A DNA stretch of 64,000 nucleotides from SZUA-430 sp964483585 (lineage in GTDB: Bacteria; Pseudomonadota; Alphaproteobacteria; Micropepsales; Micropepsaceae). Below the pieces are notes generated by a model. It did not search any database. It saw nothing but the letters and a program-made list of their open reading frames with translations, and was not told the DNA's origin. Location: positions 1 through 64,000 of the forward strand of contig CAZABH010000017.1 of NCBI GenBank assembly GCA_964483585.1, given 5' to 3'. This document shows, piece by piece, positions 43,772-51,560 of the stretch. The stretch's first letter is position 1; every line of letters begins with the position of its first letter. The position numbers and the translations under genes are program-made.

Positions 43772-44248
43772 CTAACCTTTGTCCCGGATCAGCCGACCCT
43801 TCTCGCGCTGCCAGTCCCGCTTCTTCTCGGTATCGCGCTTGTCATGCAACTTCTTGCCTCGTGCAACACCCAACTCGATCTTTGCGCGCCCTTTTGCATT
43901 GAAGTAGGCCCTGAGCGGCACGATGGTCATGCCTTCACGTTCCACAGCCTTTGCCAACTTCTCGATTTGTCGCTTGTGGAGCATCAGCTTGCGGATACGC
44001 CTGGGCTCGTGATTGAACCGGTTACCCTCGGTGTATTCGGGGATGTACGAGTTGATGAGAAACATCTCGCCACCCTTGGGCTGCGCATAGGCCTCGGCAA
44101 TTGTGGCCTTGCCCCCCCGCAGCGACTTCACCTCGGTACCCGTCAGAAGGATACCGGCCTCGACAACCTCTTCGATATAATAATTGAAGCGCGCCTTGCG
44201 GTTTTCCGCGACGACCTTGGCCTCATCATCCTTCTTTTTGGCAGCCAT
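43772..44248 (-). CDS. smpB: SsrA-binding protein SmpB
   Basis: SmpB carries tmRNA to stalled ribosomes for trans-translation. I start at MAAKKKDDEAK (44248), giving 158 residues; an in-frame upstream extension lies within dapA. ARFNYYIEEVVEAGILLTG, then GTEVKSLRGGK and YTEGNRFNHEP match the SmpB OB fold; the C-terminal tail is lysine and arginine rich (GKKLHDKRDTEKKRDWQREK), as in the family, and enters the mRNA channel. It follows dapA by 5 bases, a linkage also seen in other alphaproteobacteria. Confidence 0.97.
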   Translation of the reverse strand: MAAKKKDDEAKVVAENRKARFNYYIEEVVEAGILLTGTEVKSLRGGKATIAEAYAQPKGGEMFLINSYIPEYTEGNRFNHEPRRIRKLMLHKRQIEKLAKAVEREGMTIVPLRAYFNAKGRAKIELGVARGKKLHDKRDTEKKRDWQREKGRLIRDKG

Positions 44249-44253
44249 TGTCT

Positions 44254-45147
44254 TTAGTTGATCAATCCGGCCCTGTTGAGCGCTGCACGTACGCGGGCCC
44301 GTGACGTTTCGGACAAAGGCGCAAGTGGAAGTCGGCAATCTGGCTCGCACTTGCCAAGAACGCTCAGAGCATACTTCACCGGCCCGGGATTGGTCTCGCA
44401 GAACAGTTCCTCATGTAGCGGCATCAAGCGCTCGTGCAAGGCGCGCGCTTTCGCCAGATCGCCTGCGAGGCTGGCCCTCTGGAATTCCGCACACAGTCCA
44501 GGAGCAACATTGGCCGTGACCGAGATGCAGCCGACGCCTCCATGGGCATTGAAACCAAGCGCGGTGCCATCCTCACCAGACAGCTGCACGAACGCCGGAC
44601 CACAGGCAAGGCGCTGCTGGGTAACCCTCTGGAGATTGGCGGTCGCATCCTTGACGCCAACCACATTCGAAAGTCGTGAAAGGCGAGCCATCGTGTCCAC
44701 AGCCATGTCCACAGCTGAACGGCCCGGAATGTTGTAGATGAAGATCGGCAGCGTAGTTGCCTCGGCGATTGCCCGAAAATGAAGGTAAAGCCCGTCCTGC
44801 GTGGGACGGTTGTAATAAGGTGTCACGACCAGGGCAGCCGAAGCCCCCAACTTCTGCGCGAGCTGTGTCAGTTCGATGGCATGCTGGGTTGAGTTCGAGC
44901 CAGTACCGGCGACGACCGGCACCCGTCCCTTGGCCACTTTCACCGCCAGGGAAATAACTGCGGAATACTCAGCCTCGGAAAGATTGGGGCTTTCTCCCGT
45001 CGTGCCACAAGGGACTAGCCCGTTCGACCCTTCCGAGATCTGCCACTCCAGGAAAGCCTCAAGCGCCTTGAGGTCCAGCTTGCCACCTCTGAACGGCGTG
45101 ATGGTCGCTGGAAAAGATCCCTGAAAACGCGCGAGGTCGTATGTCAT
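44254..45147 (-). CDS. dapA: 4-hydroxy-tetrahydrodipicolinate synthase
   Basis: DapA condenses pyruvate with aspartate semialdehyde in lysine and diaminopimelate synthesis. The Schiff-base lysine is K166 in VVGVKDATAN and the catalytic tyrosine Y138 in FIYNIPGR; GTTGES (48-53) binds the carboxylate. I start at MTYDLARF (45147), giving 297 residues, the usual size. The gene is followed by smpB (5-base gap) and is divergent from the lytic transglycosylase, 174 bases away. Confidence 0.95.
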   Translation of the reverse strand: MTYDLARFQGSFPATITPFRGGKLDLKALEAFLEWQISEGSNGLVPCGTTGESPNLSEAEYSAVISLAVKVAKGRVPVVAGTGSNSTQHAIELTQLAQKLGASAALVVTPYYNRPTQDGLYLHFRAIAEATTLPIFIYNIPGRSAVDMAVDTMARLSRLSNVVGVKDATANLQRVTQQRLACGPAFVQLSGEDGTALGFNAHGGVGCISVTANVAPGLCAEFQRASLAGDLAKARALHERLMPLHEELFCETNPGPVKYALSVLGKCEPDCRLPLAPLSETSRARVRAALNRAGLIN

Positions 45148-45321
45148 AGTCTTGCTGGTTCCGGTATGATTACTCAACGGAAACTAAAGCCTCGCCAGTC
45201 AACCCACAAGCCGGGTTAACTGGATGCTTCAGATCGCCATGTGATACTGCTTACCTGCCGCCTTGCACCGGCACCCGTCGCCGAATGCGCCCATGCTGAC
45301 CTTTTTTGAGGATGGTCGAAC

Positions 45322-47631
45322 TTGAAACGTGAGCCTCGAAATGTCTGGAATCGGGCCTGCTGGGGTCTCACCACAGTGGTCGCATTTGGCCTGCTTGGCG
45401 CAGGGGCCCTGCAAGCGCAGACCATGTCCCCGATCAATGACGAGGAAGGCCCACGGAACGTCCGGCCTCACACCCAGTTCCTCTCCGCATCCGACCTCGC
45501 CCTGCTCGAGCGCGCTTTCGACGCGGCAAACCGCAAGCAGTGGGACACCGCACGCAGCATAGCCGCGAGCATCTCAAATGCCGCGACCAGGGATCTGGTG
45601 CTGTGGCGCTCCTATGTCACCCGGGACAACGGCGCACCATTCTCGGACATAAGCCGCTTCATCTCGACACACCGGGACTGGCCGAACCAGCATGGTCTGC
45701 AAGCCCGCGCAGAGGAAGCCATGCCTGCCGAGAGCATGAGCCCCTCCGAGGTGATCGACTGGTTCCAGGGACGCGACCCGGTGTCGGGCGAGGGCATGTT
45801 CAAATTGGGCGACGCCTTCCTCCGAAAAGGCCAGGAGGCCAATGCTCGGAACTGGTTCCGTCGTGGCTGGATCGAAGGCAATTTCTCCCTGGATCGCATT
45901 TCTGTTCTATCCGCCCGATATGGCAGCCACCTCTCCACGGAGGACCATCGCAAGCGCGCCACGCGGCTTGTCTGGGCCAATGAATACGGTCAGGCCAACG
46001 CCATGGCGAACTGGCTGCCATCAAACATCGAGGCCATGATCTCGGCACGCACGAAGCTGAGGCAGACCGCGCGGGACGCCGATGCAGCTTTTGGCCGGGT
46101 CAGCGCCGAACTTCAGAAGGACGCCGGACTGCTGTTCGACCGCGCGCGCTGGCTACGCAAGCGTGGACGCGTCGACGAAGCCCGCCCGCTGCTGCTGCAG
46201 GCTGCAGCAAACCTAGACGGCCCCGCCCCCTCGGCCGAGGAATGGTGGGCCGAACGCAACTACCAGGCCCGTGAGGCGCTCGATCAGGGCAACGCGCAAC
46301 AGGCCTACCAGGTTGCATCCTCGCATGCGATCCGCAAGGAACAGGTCGTCAATTTCGCGGAGGCCGAGTTTCTGGCGGGCTGGATCGCGCTGAAATTCCT
46401 GAACCAGCCCGAAACGGCCTACAACCACTTCGTTCGTCTGCGCGAAGCAGTGACAGCGCCCATTAGTGCTGCGCGGGGACATTATTGGGCTGGCCGGGCA
46501 GCCGAGAAGGCCGGTCGTGCCAGTGAAGCCACACGCCAATACACGGCCGCGGCTCAGTTCCCGATCACGTTCTACGGACAGGTAGCTGCGGCAACCCTGA
46601 ACCCGAAGGCAACATTCGAGCTGCCCGCAGTCAGGACCACTGCGTCCTCATCTCGCCAGGCCTTTCGTGACCAGGCCATCGTCCAGGCAATGCATGCATT
46701 GGCGGACGTGGGATCCGAGGGTCTTCTGCGTACCTTCGCCATCGCGGCCGCGGACAACTTCACGGAACGCGACCAGTATGTGTTGCTGACAGACTTTCTG
46801 AAGCAGCTGAACCAGCAGGCTCTCGCCCTCAGGGTCGCCAAGCGGGGCATCCAGAAGAACATTCCCGTCCAGGACATCGCCTATCCGGTGATTGCGCTGC
46901 CGGCCTACAAGGGCAATGGCACGCCCCCCGAAAGTGCGCTTGTGATCGGACTGACCCGCCAGGAGAGCGAGTTCGACCCCGAAGCCCAGTCAAGCGCTGG
47001 CGCCCGCGGACTGATGCAGTTGATGCCGGCAACGGCAGCGCTGACCGCCCGTCGACACGCTATCCCCTATCGCGGCAAGGCGGAGCTTTTCACGCCATCA
47101 ACCAATCTCCAACTGGGCATGGCCCATGTGTCGGACCTTCTCGGCGATTTCGGAGGCTCATATATACTTTCGATCGCCGCCTATAATGCCGGCGGCGGAC
47201 GCAGCAATCAGTGGATTGGACGATTTGGAGACCCGCGCAGCACCGGGGTGGATGCCATCGACTGGATCGAACGAATCCCCTTCAGCGAAACACGTAACTA
47301 TGTCCAGCGCGTATTGGAGAATGCCCAGGTATACAGGGCTGTTCTAGCTGGACGGGCTGTCCCCATCGGCACCCTGAGCGATGTCAGGCGCGGCGGCTTC
47401 ACCGAGATCGCCGGTGCCAACGCACAATTCACCTCCACACCCACCCCCCAGGCGACAGCCGCAGTCGCAGCCGGCGTTGCAGCCGTGGCTGGAACGGTAG
47501 CGGGAACACCGGCCAAGACAGTCATTGCATCCTCACCTGTATACGATGATGACGAAGCAAAGCCTGCCAAGACCAGCAAGCCGGCGGCAAAGCCAGGCAA
47601 GAAAAAAAAGAAGCGACGCAGGAGCTCCTGA
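45322..47631 (+). CDS. Soluble lytic murein transglycosylase
   Basis: The 769-residue enzyme starts at a TTG (GAGG ten bases upstream) that brings in a signal peptide ending near LQA-QT. A long helical superhelix (about 50-500) is followed by the SLT domain, with catalytic Glu548 in TRQESEFDP, then GARGLMQLMPATA and the AYNAGGG motif. It cleaves peptidoglycan glycosidic bonds in the periplasm, forming anhydro-muropeptides. The C-terminus is unusual: about 60 residues of Ala/Thr/Pro-rich linker ending in a lysine-rich stretch (KPGKKKKKRRRSS). Divergent from dapA. Confidence 0.92.
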   Translation: MKREPRNVWNRACWGLTTVVAFGLLGAGALQAQTMSPINDEEGPRNVRPHTQFLSASDLALLERAFDAANRKQWDTARSIAASISNAATRDLVLWRSYVTRDNGAPFSDISRFISTHRDWPNQHGLQARAEEAMPAESMSPSEVIDWFQGRDPVSGEGMFKLGDAFLRKGQEANARNWFRRGWIEGNFSLDRISVLSARYGSHLSTEDHRKRATRLVWANEYGQANAMANWLPSNIEAMISARTKLRQTARDADAAFGRVSAELQKDAGLLFDRARWLRKRGRVDEARPLLLQAAANLDGPAPSAEEWWAERNYQAREALDQGNAQQAYQVASSHAIRKEQVVNFAEAEFLAGWIALKFLNQPETAYNHFVRLREAVTAPISAARGHYWAGRAAEKAGRASEATRQYTAAAQFPITFYGQVAAATLNPKATFELPAVRTTASSSRQAFRDQAIVQAMHALADVGSEGLLRTFAIAAADNFTERDQYVLLTDFLKQLNQQALALRVAKRGIQKNIPVQDIAYPVIALPAYKGNGTPPESALVIGLTRQESEFDPEAQSSAGARGLMQLMPATAALTARRHAIPYRGKAELFTPSTNLQLGMAHVSDLLGDFGGSYILSIAAYNAGGGRSNQWIGRFGDPRSTGVDAIDWIERIPFSETRNYVQRVLENAQVYRAVLAGRAVPIGTLSDVRRGGFTEIAGANAQFTSTPTPQATAAVAAGVAAVAGTVAGTPAKTVIASSPVYDDDEAKPAKTSKPAAKPGKKKKKRRRSS

Positions 47632-47767
47632 CCACCGAGAGGTTGTCGCCGCACGACGTGCGTCCACGTTATGGCGAATGGAGCATTCACCCTGTCCGTT
47701 TTCCAAGTCTTAAGATCGGTGCACTAGGCTCCGCTCAACAAGACGAAGAACTTGGTGGTGGTGCACA

Positions 47768-47860
47768 ATGTCGAAAATCGGCTTCACGGCGTTTCTGTTG
47801 TCCTGCAGCGCATTCGGGTGGGCGTTTGCAGCCCTGATGTCGGTGCCTGCCTACATCTGA
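47768..47860 (+). CDS. Possible 30-residue membrane peptide
   Basis: A short frame encodes MSKIGFTAFL, then LSCSAFGWAF and AALMSVPAYI, ending in TGA. It is one continuous hydrophobic helix with a basic N-terminus, which is rare by chance in GC-rich sequence. GGTGGTGG lies 8 to 15 bases upstream. It sits in the 257-base gap between the transglycosylase and a convergent hydrolase. Unsupported by any homologue that I know; may be chance. Confidence 0.35.
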   Translation: MSKIGFTAFLLSCSAFGWAFAALMSVPAYI

Positions 47861-47888
47861 GCGCACTTTTGGCCTCTCAACAGCAGCC

Positions 47889-48725
47889 TCACATGGACTT
47901 GATCATTCGGACGAGCAGGGCGTTGAACCGCCCCGGCGTCTCCATGCACTGAAGATGGGCGGCATCCTTCACAATGTGAAATTGCGCCTGGCGCGCCAAG
48001 GTAGCAAGAGAGCGCCCGTGCTCCAGCACGTATGAGAAATCAAGAGCGCCGCAAACCACCGCCACCGGCTGCGTTACATCCCGGAAGCGTCGGTATGGAT
48101 CACCCGGCAGGCTGTCACGACATCCATCAGCCCGCCGCGAGGCCCCCTCGCTCATATCAAGAAACAGCAGTCGGGTATTTCCAGTCACCCGCCCCTCGGG
48201 TTGTGCCGGCCCATCAAGCCACGCATGTGCCAAGAGCCGACTGAGCCGGGCGACATCACCCGAGCGACGCGCCAGTTCGACCTCGTCAAGAAGACGCTGG
48301 ATATTGTCGGGCTGGGTGAGCGTCGATGGTAAGCCAGCTGCACAAGGCGACAAGAGGACCATGCCATCAACCCGGTCGGGATGGGCTAGCGCATACTCGA
48401 CGGCAACACGGCAACCATCGAGACTTGCAACAAGGATCGCGCTGTCGGCATCGAGGCCTTCAAGGACCGCATCGAGGTCACGGACCTGAGTGTGCTGCTC
48501 ACCTGCCGGCGAAGATTCGCCGAAGCCCCTTCGGTCATAGGCAACAACGCGAAAGCGGTCAGCGAGCCCGCCAAGTTGCGCCCACCACATACGACGATCA
48601 CACATGCCTGCATGCAGAAACACCACCAGACGACCCTGGCCGGCAACGCTTGTGGCAATCATCCCTCGGCCGGAGCGAACCGCAACATGCGCCAGGTCCG
48701 AAGGCTTGACGCGCCGGGGGCTCAT
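47889..48725 (-). CDS. Alpha/beta hydrolase with altered nucleophile elbow
   Basis: The 278-residue protein has the family layout: VFLHAGMCDRRMW near residue 35, AYDRRGFGES (62-71), the acid in CGALDFSYV and a His in KDAAHLQCMETP. The nucleophile elbow, normally GxSxG, reads VASLDG: Ser101 is kept but both glycines are replaced. Activity may be reduced or the pocket altered. It lies 34 bases after an enoyl-CoA hydratase gene, on the same strand, so a thioester or lactone in a degradation pathway is possible. Substrate unknown. Confidence 0.78.
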   Translation of the reverse strand: MSPRRVKPSDLAHVAVRSGRGMIATSVAGQGRLVVFLHAGMCDRRMWWAQLGGLADRFRVVAYDRRGFGESSPAGEQHTQVRDLDAVLEGLDADSAILVASLDGCRVAVEYALAHPDRVDGMVLLSPCAAGLPSTLTQPDNIQRLLDEVELARRSGDVARLSRLLAHAWLDGPAQPEGRVTGNTRLLFLDMSEGASRRADGCRDSLPGDPYRRFRDVTQPVAVVCGALDFSYVLEHGRSLATLARQAQFHIVKDAAHLQCMETPGRFNALLVRMIKSM

Positions 48726-48759
48726 GACGGGGCCAGTCCCCCGGGGTCGGCATGACAGC

Positions 48760-49566
48760 TCAATGCAACGTAACCTCGGGATCGCGTCCGCCGATCAGGA
48801 TCTGGAGCCTGTTCTGGGCGTCCCCCTCGGCGAAGCAGCGCGCAAGCGCCTTGGGACTTGCCTCCGCAGCATCCTGCACACGTCCATCGAGGGCCATCTG
48901 AAGCAAGCGCTTGGTCTCTGCAACTGCAACAGGCGAGAGCGAGACGAAATGCGACGCAAGCTGTTGCACGGCAGGCCAGAAATCAGCCGTGGTCGAGACA
49001 TTCGAAACCAGACCCAGCATGAACGCCCTCTCAGCCGTGACGACGCCACCCGTCAAAGCCAAGGCGGCCGCCGAGCCGGCGCCGCTGATCCGCTGCAGAC
49101 GCCCCAACGCGCTGCCGCCGGAACTGAGGCCCACATTGATCCCCGGCAGCCCGAAGCGCGCGTCCGCCCGTGCTAGGCGAATATCCGCATGCAAGGCGAG
49201 CTCGAACCCGCCCCCGAGGCACGAGCCCTTGACCGCAGCGATCACGGGCACCTGCAGCGAAACAAGCCGCTCATGGATGGCGCGCGCCTGCAAGCCAACC
49301 TGCTCGATATCTGCCGCGGAAAGCGTGGCAAGTTCCCCAACATCGAGGCCAACCGAGAACGGCTCGTCGCCGGCGCTGGTCAGAACAACGACGCGCAACG
49401 ATCGGTCTGCCGCCAGATCATCCAGCGCACCAGCCAACGCCCGGCGCAGGTCGGCATTGATGGCGTTGGACGCCTCCGGCCTGTTGAAGGAAAGCGTTGC
49501 AATCCCGGCCTGCTTTTCAACGGTCAGGATCGGGTCGCGCCCACGTCTGGAACGAGTTTCGGTCAT
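48760..49566 (-). CDS. Enoyl-CoA hydratase/isomerase (crotonase) family protein
   Basis: This 268-residue crotonase has the CoA-binding and oxyanion segment GSCLGGGFELALHADI (114-129), with Glu122 at the first catalytic position. The second catalytic Glu of hydratases, normally in xxPEIxxG, is Gly142 in GLPGINVGL. Hydratases need both, whereas isomerases and other crotonases use one, so a simple hydratase role is doubtful. GGCGGGACG precedes the ATG at 49566. It is followed by the alpha/beta hydrolase gene. Confidence 0.82.
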   Translation of the reverse strand: MTETRSRRGRDPILTVEKQAGIATLSFNRPEASNAINADLRRALAGALDDLAADRSLRVVVLTSAGDEPFSVGLDVGELATLSAADIEQVGLQARAIHERLVSLQVPVIAAVKGSCLGGGFELALHADIRLARADARFGLPGINVGLSSGGSALGRLQRISGAGSAAALALTGGVVTAERAFMLGLVSNVSTTADFWPAVQQLASHFVSLSPVAVAETKRLLQMALDGRVQDAAEASPKALARCFAEGDAQNRLQILIGGRDPEVTLH

Positions 49567-49671
49567 CGTCCCGCCAGTATAGCCGAGATCGACGCATCGG
49601 TTCTCGCAAAAAGTAGAGGCAGCAGATCCCTACGGCATGGCGCAGGAATGCGCCCAGCCAGAGCGGGCTTC

Positions 49672-49947
49672 CTAGTGAGCCGTTTCCTGCAACCACAGGC
49701 GCGCAAGGCGCTGCGCCTCGGCGATGTCGTTCGAAGTCATCTGTTGTGCCAGCTCCGCGCGCCAGAGACGGGCCTCGGAGACGCCCTTCATGGCCGCGAG
49801 GTTGAAGTACTTGTGCGCACGCACCAGGTCCAGGTCCACACCCTGCCCGGTCGAGTAGCAAAGCCCAAGCTGGTACAGGGCCTGCGGCTTGCCAGCCTTG
49901 GCCTGCCCCTCGAAATCCTCGACAGTATTGATATCCAGCAAAGCCAT
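49672..49947 (-). CDS. Small Sel1-like repeat protein
   Basis: The 91-residue protein starts at MALLDINTVEDF (49947, GGGGAG upstream; a longer start at 50013 has no such site). It contains Sel1/TPR-like repeat sequence: AKAGKPQALYQLGLCYSTGQGV, but with each unit here shorter: QALYQLGLCYSTGQGV and KYFNLAAMKGVSEARLW. Such repeats bind other proteins. No signal peptide, so cytosolic. It is separated by 105 bases from the enoyl-CoA hydratase gene downstream; no link is apparent. Related single-repeat proteins occur in many alphaproteobacteria. Confidence 0.72.
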   Translation of the reverse strand: MALLDINTVEDFEGQAKAGKPQALYQLGLCYSTGQGVDLDLVRAHKYFNLAAMKGVSEARLWRAELAQQMTSNDIAEAQRLARLWLQETAH

Positions 49948-50372
49948 CGTCGACACTCCCCACAAGTCCCGGCACCATTCTTTCTGATTGGGCGCCGTCA
50001 GCCACCTGAGCATGCGGGGTTAGGCTGAATGCTCGGTTAAAGTTAGAGGCTTATATTCCTTAATCAGGGACAGCGTGAAACAGGTTAAGCCGGCACGAGG
50101 AAACGTTGCCGCATCGAGGCATTTTCTGGGTTCGGCTGATTAATGGGGGTTCTGGGCTCGGGTTAACACGATGACGCACACAATATTTTTTCCGGGACCA
50201 GAACAGCGTAGCCCGCCTGAATTGGCCCGAAAGCCCCCTACCCCCGACGCAGTTCGGGCGCGCAACCCGCTCCAGATGGGATTGCACGCCCGATGACTTT
50301 GCCCAGAACAGCCTTTCATGACCAGAAAGGCCGGTCGAGGCATCGCAGCCCAGAACGGACTGCGCAGAAGAA
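49948..50372. other. Intergenic region without a supported gene
   Basis: About 425 bases between the Sel1-like gene and the histone-like gene, both on the minus strand. It is slightly less GC-rich, with several GGTTA and GTTAAC stretches (for example 50162-50167). No tRNA, hairpin with T-tract, or convincing reading frame seen. Confidence 0.5.
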
Positions 50373-50495
50373 TTACTTCTTCTTCTTGACGGCTTTCTTG
50401 ACGGCGGCCTTCGGCTTCGCTGCAGCCTTCGTCGCGGTCTTCGTCGCGGTCTTCGCTGCCGGCTTCTTCGCCTTCTTCTTCGCTACCATTGGCAT
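50373..50495 (-). CDS. Histone H1-like lysine/alanine-rich peptide (40 aa)
   Basis: The ATG at 50495 has AAGGAG eight bases upstream. The 40-residue product is almost only Lys, Ala, Thr, Pro and Val, with AAK/TATK/KPKA units, and ends in KKAVKKKK; about 17 of 40 residues are lysine. This matches the C-terminal tails of histone H1 and the bacterial H1-like proteins (for example Bordetella BpH1, PhaF tail, AlgP), so it should bind DNA or other polyanions. Upstream in-frame codons to 50615 lack a ribosome site. The gene stands alone with 250 bases upstream and 425 bases downstream. Confidence 0.72.
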   Translation of the reverse strand: MPMVAKKKAKKPAAKTATKTATKAAAKPKAAVKKAVKKKK

Positions 50496-50744
50496 GTAAG
50501 TAACTCCTTCGTTACGGGTGAAAGCGCACCGCGCGCTCTCCAATTGCAACATATTGGTGAGTTTGTCCGCGCCGCGCAACATCTTGCGCCCGGACCAGTG
50601 ATGCACGAAAGACACGCCGCAAGAAACACAAGTAAAAAAGCGGACTCTAGAAGATAATCAGTACACAGATGAAATAGCTCACGCACACCTGACGCTGACG
50701 AAGACGGGGGCAAAACGCACGAATCACCGCGAATCGGGGCCGCA

Positions 50745-51518
50745 TCATCCGGCAAAGCCTGCACGGTCGGCAGCGCCATGCACCGAGATCTTTTCACCCG
50801 AAACATAGCTGTTGCGATCAGACACAAGAAAACGGACCACATTGGAAATGTCCTCGGGCGCACAGACATGCCCAAAGGGCGAATGCGCATCGAGATCGTG
50901 GATTTGCTGAACACCACGCGCCTTCGCCAACCGCTGTCCCATATCAGTATCCGTCAAAGGCGGAGCCACCACATTCACGCGAATATTATGGGGCCTTTCT
51001 TCCTTCGCCAGCGTGAAGGCCAGCGCCTCAAGGGCAGCCTTGCCCATGTTGTAAGGGGCCCCTCGTGCCGCAAAGCCCAGCGTTGCAACGCTCGAGATCA
51101 TGATGATGTCGCCACGTCTGCAGGAACGCATTTGGGGCAGGATCAATTTGGACAAGTAGAAAGGGGCCAGGGCATGCACCCCCACGACCCGGACCATCTC
51201 CTGCGGATCCGTATCCGCGACCATCATCCCCCGGCTCGCGATACCAGCATTGTTGACAAGGATGGACACCGGCCCAAGCGCAGCCAGCACGCCATCAACC
51301 ATCTGCGCACACGCATCGAACGCATCGACAGAGGCCCGAAACGCAACGGCTCGCCGGCCTAATGCACGGATATCTGCGACCGTACGCTCGGCCTCCTCCG
51401 CCTCGCGCCGATAGTTAACCGCTATGTCCGCGCCATCGGCTGCAAGCCCCAACGCTATGGCCCGCCCGATACCCCGACTAGCCCCAGTGACCAGTGCAAC
51501 CCTGCCCGTCAACGTCAT
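50745..51518 (-). CDS. Short-chain dehydrogenase/reductase, FabG-like
   Basis: A 257-residue SDR with TGASRGIG (12-19), NNAG near 91, Ser in MISSVATLGF near 140 and YNMGK near 155. C-terminal VRFLVSDRNSYVSGEKISVHGA is FabG-like, so 3-oxoacyl reduction or another beta-keto or hydroxy conversion is plausible. GGGAAG precedes the ATG. It lies 42 bases after the acyl-CoA dehydrogenase gene on the same strand and should share its transcript, so a fatty or aromatic acyl-CoA degradation role is inferred. It is not clearly the core fabG, which usually sits with acpP and fabD. Confidence 0.85.
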   Translation of the reverse strand: MTLTGRVALVTGASRGIGRAIALGLAADGADIAVNYRREAEEAERTVADIRALGRRAVAFRASVDAFDACAQMVDGVLAALGPVSILVNNAGIASRGMMVADTDPQEMVRVVGVHALAPFYLSKLILPQMRSCRRGDIIMISSVATLGFAARGAPYNMGKAALEALAFTLAKEERPHNIRVNVVAPPLTDTDMGQRLAKARGVQQIHDLDAHSPFGHVCAPEDISNVVRFLVSDRNSYVSGEKISVHGAADRAGFAG

Positions 51519-51560
51519 GTGTGCTTCCCTTTTCTTGAAATCGTCGACAGAGACAGCGGA

